The notes: a model not told the origin generated them from the sequence alone. 64,000 nt of DNA from Rhizobium sp. Leaf371 (GCF_001424045.1 NZ_LMQB01000003.1:62001-126000), one strand, 5' to 3'; shown: positions 27,055 through 36,779, counted from the first letter of the stretch. Numbers and translations are program-made.

Positions 27055-28563
27055 ATGACTGGCATCACATTACGTCTTATCGCAGGAGGCCTGCTGGCCG
27101 CGGCGTCGGCATCCTATGCCATGGCGCAGGACGCCACGGCGATCCGCATCGTCCTGCCGGAGCAGCCGGCAAACCTCGAGCCCTGCGGCACCATCATCAC
27201 CAATGTCGGGCAGATTCTCGCCCAGAACGTGGTGGAACCGCTCACGGTCATCGATGCGGCGACCGGACAGCCGCGCCCGAAGCTTGCGACCGAATGGAGC
27301 CAGGTCGATCCGCAGACATGGCGGCTGAAGCTCAGGGAGGGCGTGACCTTCCAGGATGGCGAGCCCTTCAACGCGGCGGCGGTCGCCTTTTCGATCGAGC
27401 GCATGACGGGCGGCAAGCTGAACTGCAACAACATGGCGAAGTTCGGCGATGCCAAGCTGACGGTGAGCGCCGTTGACGACCTGACGGTGGAGATCAAGTC
27501 CGACCGCCCGGAGCCGATCCTGCCCACCTTGCTCAGCGTGGTCATGGTGGTGTCGCCGAAGACGCCGGCCGACAAGGCGGTCAACGATCCGGTCGGCACG
27601 GGGCCGTTTCGCCTGAAGACCTTCAACACGCAGACCGTCGAACTTGTCAGTTTCGACAAATACTGGGGCGACAAACCGAACGTGACGGCGGCGACCTATG
27701 TCTGGCGCGCGGAATCCTCGATCCGGGCCGCCATGATCGAAACCGGCGAGGCCGACCTGACCCCGTCGATCGCGATCCAGGATGCCTCCAATCCGGAAAC
27801 GGACTTCTCCTATCTCAACTCCGAGACGACGGCGATCCGCATCGATGCGGCGCAGCCGCCGCTTGACGACCTGCGCATCCGCAAGGCCCTGAACCTCGCC
27901 ATCGACTGGGAGGGGCTCGCCCAATTGTTCGGAGACGACATCAAGCGCGCGTCGCAGATGGTGGTGCCCGGCATCAACGGCCATGACGATGCCCTCTCGC
28001 CCTGGACCTATGATGCCGCCGAGGCCAAGAAGCTGGTGGAAGAGGCCAAGGCTGCGGGCGTCCCGGTCGAAACCGAGATCACCCTCATCGGCCGCAACGG
28101 CATCTATCCCAACGGCTCGGAAGCCATGGAGGCCATGGTCGCCATGTGGCAGGACGCCGGGCTGAACGTAAAGCTGACCATGCTCGATGTCGCCGACTGG
28201 CTGCGCTACCTGCAGAAGCCTTACCCGGAGAACCGGGGTGCCAACATGCTGCAGATGATGCACGACAACAACAAGGGCGACGCGGCGTTCACCATTCCGA
28301 TCTTCTATCGCTCGACCGGCAATTATGCGACCGTAAACGATCCGGCGCTCGACAAGCAGGTGGACGAGGCGCTGGCGGCAACCGGCGACGACCGCACGGC
28401 GAAGTTCAAGGCCCTCTTTGCCAAGGTCCGCACCGATGTCGTGTCCGATATCCCGATGTTCCACATGATCGGCTACACGCGCGTCGGCAAGCGCCTCAAC
28501 TGGAAGCCGGATATCACCACCAACAGCGAAATCCCGCTGGCCAATATAGGCATCAAGTCCTGA
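27055..28563 (+). CDS. ABC transporter substrate-binding protein, family 5 (Dpp/Opp type)
   Basis: 502 residues with a Sec signal peptide (L-I-A-G-G-L-L-A-A-A-S-A-S-Y-A-M-A-Q). The family 5 pattern is present: W-R-L-K-L-R-E-G-V-T-F-Q-D-G-E-P-F, L-R-I-R-K-A-L-N-L-A-I-D-W. Such proteins bind peptides, opines, nickel or oligosaccharides. Linkage to KdgD suggests a sugar-acid or oligouronide ligand. GGGAGGAG ribosome site. A hairpin separates it from the permeases. Confidence 0.9.
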   Translation: MTGITLRLIAGGLLAAASASYAMAQDATAIRIVLPEQPANLEPCGTIITNVGQILAQNVVEPLTVIDAATGQPRPKLATEWSQVDPQTWRLKLREGVTFQDGEPFNAAAVAFSIERMTGGKLNCNNMAKFGDAKLTVSAVDDLTVEIKSDRPEPILPTLLSVVMVVSPKTPADKAVNDPVGTGPFRLKTFNTQTVELVSFDKYWGDKPNVTAATYVWRAESSIRAAMIETGEADLTPSIAIQDASNPETDFSYLNSETTAIRIDAAQPPLDDLRIRKALNLAIDWEGLAQLFGDDIKRASQMVVPGINGHDDALSPWTYDAAEAKKLVEEAKAAGVPVETEITLIGRNGIYPNGSEAMEAMVAMWQDAGLNVKLTMLDVADWLRYLQKPYPENRGANMLQMMHDNNKGDAAFTIPIFYRSTGNYATVNDPALDKQVDEALAATGDDRTAKFKALFAKVRTDVVSDIPMFHMIGYTRVGKRLNWKPDITTNSEIPLANIGIKS

Positions 28564-28572
28564 GAACGGAAA

Positions 28573-28599
28573 AGACGCGCGGTGCCTTGCCGCGCGTCT
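28573..28599 (+). terminator. Stem-loop after the family 5 binding-protein gene
   Basis: A perfect ten-base stem (AGACGCGCGG / CCGCGCGTCT) with a seven-base loop, ten bases after the stop codon and without a U-tract; a smaller GCCGG/CCGGC hairpin follows. As in many binding-protein operons, it probably stabilises or attenuates the upstream mRNA. Confidence 0.55.
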
Positions 28600-28652
28600 G
28601 TCCGCCATGCCGGCCCTTTGCCGGCTGATACGGTCTCAAACGAGGGCCTGCC

Positions 28653-29567
28653 ATGCTCCGCTATCTCGGACGTCGTGCGTCGTACAGCCTGATCTCGATC
28701 ATCGGCCTGGTCACGCTCGTCTTCTTCCTGACACGCCTGACCGGCGACCCCTCCGCGCTCTACCTGCCCCTGGACGCGAGCGCCGATGCCCGCGCCCAGT
28801 TCGCACGGCTGAACGGGCTCGATCAGCCGGCGATCGTCCAGTTCTTCACCTATCTCGGCAATCTGGCGCAACTCGATTTCGGCCAGTCGCTTCGGCAGAA
28901 CCGCTCGGCCATGGAGGTCGCGCTGGAGGCGTTTCCCGAAACGCTGAAGCTTGCCTTTCTCGCCATCGCGCTGGCGACGTCGCTTGCCATCGTCGTCGGA
29001 TCGCTCGCCGCGGCCCGTCCGGGCAGCCTGTTCGACCGCATCGCCAGCCTCGTCTCGCTTGCCGGCGCCAGCGCACCCGATTTCTGGATCGCCATCGTCG
29101 GCATCCTCCTCTTTGCGGTCGGGTTCGGATGGCTGCCGACCTCCGGCACGGGCAGTGCGGCGCATTGGGTGCTCCCGATCTTCGTCCTGACGCTGCGTCC
29201 GTTCGGTCTTTTGGTGCAGGTGGTTCGCGGCACGATGCTGTCGGCCCTGTCCGCCGCCTATATCAAGACGGCCCGGGCCAAGGGCATGCCGCGCCGTGAG
29301 ATCATCTTCGGCCATGCGCTGCGCAATTCGCTGCTGCCGATCGTCACGGTTGCGGGCGACCTCGCGACAGGGCTGGTCAACGGCGCGGTCGTGGTCGAAT
29401 CCATCTTCGGCTGGCCGGGCATCGGCAAGCTGATGATCGACTCGATCATCCAGCGCGATTTCGCGGTCGTCCAGTCGACCATCCTCGTCACGGCCGTCGC
29501 GATCTTCCTTCTCAACATCGCGATCGATCTCCTCTACGCATTCCTCGATCCCCGCATCCGCTACTAG
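28653..29567 (+). CDS. ABC transporter permease, DppB-like
   Basis: 304 residues; N-terminal helix (Y-S-L-I-S-I-I-G-L-V-T-L-V-F-F-L-T-R-L-T-G-D-P) characteristic of DppB/OppB, six membrane spans in all and the cytoplasmic loop Y-I-K-T-A-R-A-K-G-M near residue 208 that contacts the ATPase. Works with the permease at 29580 and the ATPase at 30491. Confidence 0.92.
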   Translation: MLRYLGRRASYSLISIIGLVTLVFFLTRLTGDPSALYLPLDASADARAQFARLNGLDQPAIVQFFTYLGNLAQLDFGQSLRQNRSAMEVALEAFPETLKLAFLAIALATSLAIVVGSLAAARPGSLFDRIASLVSLAGASAPDFWIAIVGILLFAVGFGWLPTSGTGSAAHWVLPIFVLTLRPFGLLVQVVRGTMLSALSAAYIKTARAKGMPRREIIFGHALRNSLLPIVTVAGDLATGLVNGAVVVESIFGWPGIGKLMIDSIIQRDFAVVQSTILVTAVAIFLLNIAIDLLYAFLDPRIRY

Positions 29568-29579
29568 AAGGCTCGCCCG

Positions 29580-30494
29580 ATGACGCTTCTTTCGGCTCCC
29601 GTCGCGGCGATCTCTCCGCGCATGCCGCTCCTTTCCTATCTCTGGCGCGACAAGATGGCCTTCGCGTCCGCCCTCTTTCTGGTGCTGCTCCTGCTCCTGG
29701 TCCTGTTCGGCCCCCTGCTCGTCGGCGACGCCGCCGCACGGCTCGGGCTGCGGCAGCGGAACCTGGCGCCTTTCACCTTCAATGGCGGGTTTCTCTACGT
29801 GCTCGGGGCAGACACGCTCGGGCGCCCCATCCTGGCGCGGCTGATCGTCGGCGCGCAGAACACGATCTTCATCGCTGCCGCCGCCGTGTTCAGTTCCATG
29901 CTGGTCGGTGGCGCGCTCGGGCTGGTCGCCGGCTATTCCGAGCGCTGGTACAGCCACGTCATCCAGCGTTTCGCCGATGTGATCATGAGCTTTCCGTCGC
30001 TGCTCCTCGCCCTGATCGTTCTCTATACGCTCGGGCCCAGTATGACGAACCTCGTCATCGTGCTGGCGATCACGCGCCTGCCGATCTACCTGCGAACCGC
30101 CCGCGCCGAGGTGCTGGAGCTTCGCGAGCGGATGTTCGTCAGCGCGGCCCGCTCGATGGGCGCCTCGCCGATGCGCATCGTCTTCCGCCATATCGCGCCG
30201 CTCGTTCTGCCGACGCTGGTCACGATCTCGGCCATCGATTTCGCGACCGTGATCCTTGCCGAATCCGCACTGAGCTTCCTCGGCCTCGGCATCCAGCCGC
30301 CCGATTTCACCTGGGGTGCGATGGTGGCGAACGGGCGTGGCTATCTGCAGACGGCGTGGTGGATCGCCTTCTGGCCGGGCCTTGCGATTATGCTGACGAC
30401 CTTGTCGCTCAACATTCTCTCCAACTGGGCGCGCACCGTCGCCGACCCGCAGCAGCGCTGGCGGTTGCAGGCTCTGAGAAAGGCTGCCCGATGA
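29580..30494 (+). CDS. ABC transporter permease, DppC-like
   Basis: 304 residues. The DppC/OppC features are an N-terminal helix, the periplasmic motif L-G-A-D-T-L-G-R near residue 77 and the loop Y-L-R-T-A-R-A-E-V-L near residue 174. Twelve bases follow the DppB stop; its own stop overlaps the ATPase start (ATGA), so translation is coupled. Confidence 0.92.
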   Translation: MTLLSAPVAAISPRMPLLSYLWRDKMAFASALFLVLLLLLVLFGPLLVGDAAARLGLRQRNLAPFTFNGGFLYVLGADTLGRPILARLIVGAQNTIFIAAAAVFSSMLVGGALGLVAGYSERWYSHVIQRFADVIMSFPSLLLALIVLYTLGPSMTNLVIVLAITRLPIYLRTARAEVLELRERMFVSAARSMGASPMRIVFRHIAPLVLPTLVTISAIDFATVILAESALSFLGLGIQPPDFTWGAMVANGRGYLQTAWWIAFWPGLAIMLTTLSLNILSNWARTVADPQQRWRLQALRKAAR

Positions 30495-32149
30495 GCAGGA
30501 TCGAAGACGCGGAAATGCCCGCACCCCTCCTTCGGGTCGAGGGACTGACGGTCGACTTTCTCTCCGATGGCGATCCCGTCCGCGCGGTCGACGACGTCTC
30601 GTTCCATGTCGCGCGCGGCGAGACGCTGGTCATTCTCGGCGAGAGCGGCTCGGGCAAGAGTGTCAGCACCAGCACGCTGATGGGGCTGGTCGATTGCCCG
30701 CCCGGCCACATCGTCTCCGGCCGCTGCCTGTTCGACGGCCAGGAGCTTGCGCGACTCGACGAGGACAAGCGGCGGGCGCTTAACGGCCGGCGCATCGCGA
30801 TGATTTTCCAGGACCCCCTCGCCTCGCTGAACCCGGTCTACACGGTCGGCCGGCAGATCGAGGAGGTCTATCGCAGCCATGGCGAAGGCGACGGCGACCT
30901 GCGCGCCCGGATCCTCGACCTCATGCGCCGCGTCGGCATTCCCGAGCCCGAGCAGCGGATCGATCTTTATCCCCACCAGTTCTCCGGCGGCCAGCGCCAG
31001 CGCATCATGATCGCCATCGCCATCGCGCTCAAACCCGACATCCTGATTGCCGACGAGCCGACCACGGCGCTCGATGTCAGCGTTCAGGCGCAGATCCTGG
31101 ACCTGCTGCGCGATCTGCAGCGCGAAACCGGCATGGCGCTGATCATGATCACCCACGATCTCGAGGTGGCCGCGTCCATGGCGGACCGGATCATCGTCAT
31201 GAATGGCGGCAAGGTGGTGGAAGCCGGACCGGCCAGAGACGTGTTCGAGACGCCGCAACACGCCTATACCCGGAAACTGATCGCCGCGCTGCCGCATGGC
31301 GAAGCCGCCGATGCCGGCCACAAGCGCTCCAGAGAACGGGCCGATGCGGTGCTGCTCAAGGTCGAGGGACTCGGCAAGGATTACGTCCTGTCCTCCGGCG
31401 CATTTGCCGGAAAATCGGTGTTCAAGGCGGTAGAAGATGTCGGCTTTCATCTCTGCAAAGGCGAAACGCTGGGCATCGTCGGCGAGAGCGGTTCCGGCAA
31501 GTCGAGCGTCGCGCGCATGCTGATGCGCCTGAACGAGCCGACATCGGGCAAGGCGATCTTTGCCGGGCAGAACATCTTCGATCTTACGGGAAAGGACCTG
31601 ATGGCCTTTCGTCGCCGGGTGCAGATGGTGTTTCAGGACCCGTACGGCTCGATGAACCCGCGCATGAGCGTCCGCTCGATCATCTCGGAACCGTGGCAGA
31701 TCCACGGCGACATCCTGCCACGCGCACGCTGGAGAGACCGCGTCGTGGAGCTTCTGGACCTCGTCGGCCTGAAGGCCGAGCATGAAGGCCGCTACATCCA
31801 CCAGTTTTCCGGCGGACAGCGCCAGCGGATCGCCATCGCCCGCGCGCTGGCGAGCGAGCCGGAACTGATCATCTGCGACGAGGCGGTGTCGGCGCTCGAT
31901 GTGTCGATCCAGGCGCAGGTCATCGATCTTCTGGCGGACCTGCGCAACCGGCTCGGCCTGTCCTACATCTTCATCACGCACGACCTGCCGATTGTGCGCC
32001 ATTTCGCCGATCGCATCCTCGTCATGAAAGAGGGCCGAATCGTCGAGGAGAACGAAACCACCGCGCTCTTTGCGGCCCCCGTCCACGACTATACGCGGAC
32101 GTTGCTGAACGCCGTCCCCCTGCCAAAGTGGCAGATGGCGACCTCGTAG
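30491..32149 (+). CDS. Fused dual ATP-binding protein of Dpp/Opp-type transporter (DppD-DppF like)
   Basis: 552 residues containing two complete nucleotide-binding domains. First half: Walker A G-E-S-G-S-G-K-S at 50-57, F-S-G-G-Q-R-Q-R signature, A-D-E-P-T-T-A-L-D. Second half, from about residue 295, repeats Walker A (G-E-S-G-S-G-K-S-S), signature and [10 protein letters not shown]. The fusion supplies both ATPases of a heterodimeric importer in a single chain, common in rhizobia. ATG 30491 overlaps the permease stop. Completes the transporter linked to kdgD. Confidence 0.93.
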   Translation: MSRIEDAEMPAPLLRVEGLTVDFLSDGDPVRAVDDVSFHVARGETLVILGESGSGKSVSTSTLMGLVDCPPGHIVSGRCLFDGQELARLDEDKRRALNGRRIAMIFQDPLASLNPVYTVGRQIEEVYRSHGEGDGDLRARILDLMRRVGIPEPEQRIDLYPHQFSGGQRQRIMIAIAIALKPDILIADEPTTALDVSVQAQILDLLRDLQRETGMALIMITHDLEVAASMADRIIVMNGGKVVEAGPARDVFETPQHAYTRKLIAALPHGEAADAGHKRSRERADAVLLKVEGLGKDYVLSSGAFAGKSVFKAVEDVGFHLCKGETLGIVGESGSGKSSVARMLMRLNEPTSGKAIFAGQNIFDLTGKDLMAFRRRVQMVFQDPYGSMNPRMSVRSIISEPWQIHGDILPRARWRDRVVELLDLVGLKAEHEGRYIHQFSGGQRQRIAIARALASEPELIICDEAVSALDVSIQAQVIDLLADLRNRLGLSYIFITHDLPIVRHFADRILVMKEGRIVEENETTALFAAPVHDYTRTLLNAVPLPKWQMATS

Positions 32150-32321
32150 GCGGTTGACCGAAGCCGCCGGAACAGCCTGCAGATCGCTCGACGCGCCTGC
32201 CGGCCCGACGCCGCCCCGTCCCCCAACCCGGGGCCGTTCCCACCTTCCCGGATGGGAGCGGTGCGGCGACAGGCCCCGATCCTGGCGAACGCACCGTTCA
32301 CAGATCGACGATTGACCGCAA

Positions 32322-32356
32322 TCCTAATCATGGATATTTTATATCCACGATTAGGA
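32322..32356. promoter_or_regulatory. 35-bp palindrome, candidate Rrf2 operator
   Basis: TCCTAATC-A-TGGATAT-TTT-ATATCCA-C-GATTAGGA: near-perfect dyad in AT-rich DNA immediately upstream of the rrf2-type gene, overlapping its probable promoter; its last bases merge with the AGGAG ribosome site. Size and symmetry fit a dimeric Rrf2 regulator repressing itself and the reductase gene. Confidence 0.65.
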
Positions 32357-32364
32357 GATGTACC

Positions 32365-32892
32365 ATGAAACTGAGCGAAGGCGTCGAGCAGGCCATTCAC
32401 TGCACGGCATTCCTGGCGGGGTTGTCGGACGACGGCGTGCTGTCGGCAGCGGCGCTTGCCGAACTTCACGGCGTGTCCACCAGCTATCTCTTGAAACATT
32501 TGCAGGCGCTTTCCGGTGCGGGGATCGTGGCGACGACGCCGGGGCCGAAGGGCGGCTACCGCCTTGCGAAGGCGCCCGGGGAGATCAGCCTGCTCGATAT
32601 CGTTCTCGCGGTCGAAGGACCGGCGCCCGCCTTCCGCTGCGCCGAGATCCGGCAGCGCGGGACCAACCCTCTGCCGGGGCGTTACTTCACCAGGCCCTGC
32701 CAGATCAACACCGCGATGCTGAAGGCCGAGAAGGCCTATCGCGCGGAACTTGCCAAAGTGTCCGTCGCGGACCTCGTGACCGACCTCGGCGCTGCCGACG
32801 ACGGCGGGATCGCCGCGCGTGGATGCGCCTTCCTCGAACGCCACGAACGCAAGACGGGCAATCGCGCCTCGTCACAGGAGACAGCAAAATGA
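32365..32892 (+). CDS. Rrf2-family transcriptional regulator
   Basis: 175 residues. Winged-helix Rrf2 domain (A-A-L-A-E-L-H-G-V-S-T-S-Y-L-L-K-H-L-Q-A-L, G-P-K-G-G-Y-R-L). Cysteines at about 13, 92, 112 and 154 are not in the close three-Cys spacing of the classic Fe-S members, so thiol-based or ligand sensing is more likely. Overlaps the downstream NmrA-like gene by four bases, a typical redox-sensor/reductase pair (compare YwnA/CymR-like systems). Good AGGAG site seven bases before the ATG. Confidence 0.9.
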   Translation: MKLSEGVEQAIHCTAFLAGLSDDGVLSAAALAELHGVSTSYLLKHLQALSGAGIVATTPGPKGGYRLAKAPGEISLLDIVLAVEGPAPAFRCAEIRQRGTNPLPGRYFTRPCQINTAMLKAEKAYRAELAKVSVADLVTDLGAADDGGIAARGCAFLERHERKTGNRASSQETAK

Positions 32893-33641
32893 GCATGTCC
32901 AAGAAGGTCGTCGTCATCGGCGGCACGGGCCTGATCGGCTCGAAAGCAGTGAAGCGTCTGCAAGACGGCGGCCACGAGGCCGTCATTGCGAGCTCCCGAA
33001 ACGGCGTCAACGCCTATACGGGAGAGGGACTCGTGGAGGCGCTGACAGGCGCGGATGCCGTGATCGACGTGTCGAACATGATGTCGTTCGACACGGCGGT
33101 CATCACCGATTTCTTCGCGACATCGAGCCGCAACCTGACGACGGCCGGAAGGGCCGCGGGGGTGCGCCATCACGTGATTCTGTCGATCGTCAACGCCGAC
33201 GGCCTTGCCGCCAACCCGTATATGGCCGGCAAGCTGGCGCAGGAAGAGGCCGTCGCGGCGTCGGGCCAGGCCTATAGCATCGTGCGCGCGACGCAGTTTC
33301 ACGAGTTCATCGAGACCCTGATCGACGCCTATTCCGCAGACGGCACCGTCACGGTTCCGGACATCGACTTCCAGCCGATCGCAGCGGCCGACGTCGCTTC
33401 AGCTCTTGTCGAGGTTGCGCTCGGCGCGCCGAAGAACGGCACGATTGACCTCGCAGGACCCGAACGTGGCACGTTCCAGTCCTTCGCCAGGACCTATCTC
33501 GACGCCAGGGGCGACCCCCGGCCGACCCGCGCGGATACCGCCATCGACTATTTCGGCGCCCCGGTCGTCACAGGTTCGCTGGTCCCCGGCGGGGCGTTCA
33601 CCAAGGGCAGAGTGACGCTTGCGGACTGGCTGCGGACCTGA
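32889..33641 (+). CDS. NAD(P)-binding NmrA/SDR-like reductase
   Basis: 250 residues. The extended-type Rossmann motif V-I-G-G-T-G-L-I-G is at about 9-17, and the body follows the NmrA/QOR2-type atypical SDR pattern (R-A-T-Q-F-H-E-F near residue 136) rather than having a Y-x3-K active site. Such proteins are quinone reductases or redox sensors. Starts inside the stop of the Rrf2 gene, so the pair is one operon under the upstream palindrome. Confidence 0.87.
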   Translation: MSMSKKVVVIGGTGLIGSKAVKRLQDGGHEAVIASSRNGVNAYTGEGLVEALTGADAVIDVSNMMSFDTAVITDFFATSSRNLTTAGRAAGVRHHVILSIVNADGLAANPYMAGKLAQEEAVAASGQAYSIVRATQFHEFIETLIDAYSADGTVTVPDIDFQPIAAADVASALVEVALGAPKNGTIDLAGPERGTFQSFARTYLDARGDPRPTRADTAIDYFGAPVVTGSLVPGGAFTKGRVTLADWLRT

Positions 33642-33866
33642 AGGTCCCAACCATCCTCTCTATTTCTGTGGCGTGTCCCACCTCGCGCATAACGGCACCG
33701 GCTCATGACGGAGCCAAGCCTGGCTGGCGCAGGTGGTCCCAAGGCCCCTGTCGCCCCGTCACGGGGCGGCGGGATGACAGGCCTTTCCTCATTGCCTGTT
33801 CGTGACGGCGCGAGGATGTGCGCTATATCTCGGGAATGACTGGGACGCTCCGGAGACGGTGGAAAC

Positions 33867-34439
33867 ATGAGATATGGCTTGCACCTGGGCTTGGCGATCG
33901 TCTTGATGGCGCAGCCTGTCCGTGCGCAGGACGGATCGATGCGAGGGGCGATCGAGGCCGGCCTTGCCGGCGTGCTTCGGGGTTGCGAGACTTGGATCCT
34001 CGATCCGAAAAGCTGGGCGGACGGGCCGGCGCCGTTCTTGGCGGCGATGCGGCTTGGCGATCGGGTCTCCGAAGTGGCCTCCATTCCCGACGATTTGAAA
34101 CCGCCACCGCGCCTGCGCAAAGGCAACCGCTCCTTCCGGATCGACGTCAGCGATCGCGCCGGTTTTGCGCTGACCGTGTCCACCGAGATCCCGATGTGCC
34201 ACATCGTCGGCGTTGGCTTCGGCGACTTCGTCTCTGCGACGGATGCCGTCCTGGCGACCGAGGCCTTCGGCGCGTCCTGGGCGCGGATCGGCGAGAAGGA
34301 TGAGGGGTCGAGCCATTCCGTCGTCTTCCGGCATCGCCGGAGCGAGCGTCTGGCGCTGACGCTCAGCCAGCCGACCGAGGACCCGGACACGGTGCGAACG
34401 ATCCACCTCCTGGGGACGGCGGTATACGATCTGCGGTGA
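33867..34439 (+). CDS. Hypothetical secreted protein
   Basis: 190 residues with a clear signal peptide (L-H-L-G-L-A-I-V-L-M-A-Q-P-V-R-A, cleavage before Q-D-G). The mature part has two Cys (G-C-E-T-W and M-C-H-I). I do not recognise the family. It converges with the next gene, leaving under 30 bases between the stops. Confidence 0.7.
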   Translation: MRYGLHLGLAIVLMAQPVRAQDGSMRGAIEAGLAGVLRGCETWILDPKSWADGPAPFLAAMRLGDRVSEVASIPDDLKPPPRLRKGNRSFRIDVSDRAGFALTVSTEIPMCHIVGVGFGDFVSATDAVLATEAFGASWARIGEKDEGSSHSVVFRHRRSERLALTLSQPTEDPDTVRTIHLLGTAVYDLR

Positions 34440-34468
34440 GCCGCGAAACGGCCGCCGCCGAATGACGC

Positions 34469-35503
34469 TCAACAGTCCGGATGATAGGGCCCGATGGACA
34501 CGGGGCATCCCAATCCGGCGCCGAGATCCTCGGCCAGCGCCGTCATCCCGTCGGGATCGCAGGACTGGGCGACCTGAATGGAAAGACCATCCGTTCCCGG
34601 CGCCTGTGTGCGGCAGATGGCCCTAAGCGAGGAGCCGCCAGCCCCCTTGGCGCGCGTCAGGCGGGTGATATCCAAGCGAAGGATCGAGGCGCGCGGGATG
34701 ACGTAGAGCTGGTTCGACACCACGATCAGCGCTTGCCCGTCTGCCGACAGGCCCATTGTGCCCTGCCGGTCGGCCACCAGCCCGGAGGGATCGCGGACAT
34801 ATTCGAGTTCGGTCTCGTAAGCCGCCGTCGTCCCGGCTTTCGCCATGCGCTCCGTTCCCACGGAACCTGCCATCCGGATCGGCCGGAAGCCTGCGACCCA
34901 GTCCCTTTCCTGGCTGCTCAGGGGAAGGCAATAGCCGGTCTCGACATGGACATGGCAGGCCGTCCGCAAACGCGGATCGCGGTTTTCCGCGTCGATCGCC
35001 AGATCCGACGGCTGCAGCTCGGGCGGCCAGGCGATCAGCGAGATCCGAGCAGTGCCCGCGCGCCAGGCGGCGACCAGCGTATTCCAGTGCTGCCCGGTCG
35101 GCGCGGGGCCCAGTTTCGTTGCGAGATCGCCGGCGATGCGCCTGAGATTCGCATGCGCGTCGTCCTCGAACCAGACGACACTCGAGAAACGGCCGATCGG
35201 AAACTGCGGCGGGATGCGGTCGGAGCCATCGGCTGTCCAGGGCTCAAACGCCCCGGCAAGGCGGATCGCCTCCGGCAGGGCCAGCATATCGCGATGAGAG
35301 AGGCCACCCGGCGATGGGCCGAGACGGGCGGTCAACTGCGCGCGCGTCTCGTGCCGAGGCAACCGCCAGTCATCCAGCAGGCGGTGGATCGGGTTGGTGC
35401 CATCCGCCAGCATCGAAAGCGCGCGTGGCGGCGGACCGTCCGGCCAGGGGGCGACCGGGAATATCGCCCGGCTCCGTCGAAACAGTCTTGTCAGGAAGGA
35501 CAT
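34469..35503 (-). CDS. Hypothetical protein
   Basis: 344 residues from the ATG at 35503 (M-S-F-L-T-R-L-F-R-R-S-R). No signal peptide; Trp- and Arg-rich with a central D-W-V-A-G-F region. I see no catalytic motif. Codon use resembles neighbouring genes, supporting a real gene. A start 13 codons further upstream is possible. Confidence 0.65.
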   Translation of the reverse strand: MSFLTRLFRRSRAIFPVAPWPDGPPPRALSMLADGTNPIHRLLDDWRLPRHETRAQLTARLGPSPGGLSHRDMLALPEAIRLAGAFEPWTADGSDRIPPQFPIGRFSSVVWFEDDAHANLRRIAGDLATKLGPAPTGQHWNTLVAAWRAGTARISLIAWPPELQPSDLAIDAENRDPRLRTACHVHVETGYCLPLSSQERDWVAGFRPIRMAGSVGTERMAKAGTTAAYETELEYVRDPSGLVADRQGTMGLSADGQALIVVSNQLYVIPRASILRLDITRLTRAKGAGGSSLRAICRTQAPGTDGLSIQVAQSCDPDGMTALAEDLGAGLGCPVSIGPYHPDC

Positions 35504-35645
35504 TCGGAAGCCAGACCTTGATCGAGAGACGGCCGCGGGCAACAGGCATCAAGCCTCAGCCCCCAGACGCAGCATCATCGGCGGGTGAAACGCGCTTGAG
35601 GGGTTGGCCCTCCGCGGGTGCCCTCCCCTCTCAAATCTGTGGGTC

Positions 35646-36020
35646 TCAACGGTTCGCCGCAGTCCGCGCGCTCAGTTTGTTTCCATCCGGATCCCGGAGA
35701 TAGGCGACGAAGGAACCATTCGACCGTTCGGCCGGCGGGCTCTCGATCGCCGTGCCGCCATGCGCGGTCCCGGCCGCGTGCCAGGCCTGGACATGGGCGG
35801 ATGTCGGTGCGGCGATGCCGATCGTTCCGCCATTCGCGGCCGTCGCCGGCTTGCCGTCGATCGGCTTGGTAATCATCAGCCGGCCGCCTTCGTGAAAATA
35901 GATCAGCCTTCCCCGTGCATCCACCTCGCCGCGGGGTCCGCCCAAAGCAGCGAAGGTGGCGTCGTAAAAGCCTCGCGCCCTCTCGAGGTCGTTGCTCCCG
36001 ATCATGATATGCGTGAACAT
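35646..36020 (-). CDS. VOC (glyoxalase/bleomycin resistance) family protein
   Basis: 124 residues: a single vicinal-oxygen-chelate unit starting M-F-T-H-I-M-I-G-S-N-D-L-E-R-A-R-G-F-Y-D and ending F-V-A-Y-L-R-D-P-D-G-N-K-L. His4 is a typical metal ligand. Members are lyases, dioxygenases or binding proteins for small molecules; no substrate can be assigned. Monocistronic on the minus strand. Confidence 0.88.
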   Translation of the reverse strand: MFTHIMIGSNDLERARGFYDATFAALGGPRGEVDARGRLIYFHEGGRLMITKPIDGKPATAANGGTIGIAAPTSAHVQAWHAAGTAHGGTAIESPPAERSNGSFVAYLRDPDGNKLSARTAANR

Positions 36021-36544
36021 GTTCTCTCTCCCGTGACGATCAGTCTGGGCCGATGTCGAACCCGAATGACCGTATCAGAAGCCCATCTACGCCGCCGTTT
36101 CAACCCCTCGGCCATTTTGCCCCGCCTTCGGATGGTGCGTCACTGCTGAAAGATGGAAAGGCCAACCCGTCCGGCTTGCAACGCCCCGGCTATACCGTCC
36201 TCGGCCACGCGAGACTCGCGTAGATATCCTTCGTTGTCCTCGGCGGATTCGGGTTGGCAGATGATCGCTGCAACGTCAGCGACGCCATCATCACATTGAG
36301 ACCGTTGGGTCCGAACGGCACGTGTCTATTAGAAGATACTGCATCAGTCTGGAAAATAGGACGACATCGAGGGGAACGATGACAGTTGGTAGACAGATCC
36401 TCGGCATTGAAAAACCGCAACAGAAACGGCTTTAACGGTCATCGAAATAGCTTTCGAACACCGTTGTCGTCGCTGGTTCAGGGTTATTTCCGGCTCTCGG
36501 TGGCGCGACGGTGAGCCAGGCTCACCGAAGGCCGGGAACGTGAT
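36021..36544. other. No gene seen (524 bases)
   Basis: Contains one open frame of 76 codons on the minus strand (36190-36420) with no recognisable motif, and lower GC than the surroundings between 36200 and 36480. A 19-bp perfect palindrome lies at 36509-36527. Possibly a relic of a deleted gene. Confidence 0.45.
36509..36527. repeat. 19-bp perfect palindrome
   Basis: CGGTGAGCC-A-GGCTCACCG, nine-base arms around one base, 17 bases beyond the 3' end of the tautomerase gene at 36545. It could act as a terminator hairpin for the minus-strand genes or as a protein-binding site; no T-run follows on either strand. Confidence 0.5.
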
Positions 36545-36748
36545 CTAACGCTGTTGGCTGCTGATCAAAGCCAGGTTGGCACGGCCGGTTTCGCCGATGT
36601 TGACGGCGGGGTGTTCCCGCAGAACGACGTTGATGTGCTCGCGGGATGAGCCGATCGCCTTGTTCGTCACGTCGATCATGCGGCTGACGATTTCGGTTTT
36701 CTGATCGTCGGTCAGACCCTGCTCGATGTCACATTGAATGAAGGGCAT
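36545..36748 (-). CDS. 4-oxalocrotonate tautomerase-family small protein
   Basis: 67 residues beginning M-P-F-I-Q-C-D-I-E-Q-G-L-T; after Met removal Pro1 would be the catalytic base, as in 4-oxalocrotonate tautomerase. Conserved V-V-L-R-E-H region present. Length fits the family (60-80). Downstream of a paralogue at 36780, same strand, 31 bases apart, probably one operon. These enzymes move double bonds in keto-enol intermediates of ring cleavage pathways. Confidence 0.88.
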   Translation of the reverse strand: MPFIQCDIEQGLTDDQKTEIVSRMIDVTNKAIGSSREHINVVLREHPAVNIGETGRANLALISSQQR

Positions 36749-36779
36749 GTTTCACAATCCTTTGTTGAAGTGTCTGGCT

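Noticed and set aside
28473-30524. Long minus-strand open frame over the DppB/DppC genes
   Set aside because: Arg/Asp/Glu-rich low-complexity translation, antisense to two well-supported permease genes.
36190-36420. 76-codon minus-strand open frame
   Set aside because: No family features, weak start context and AT-richer composition; kept only as part of the gene-free stretch.
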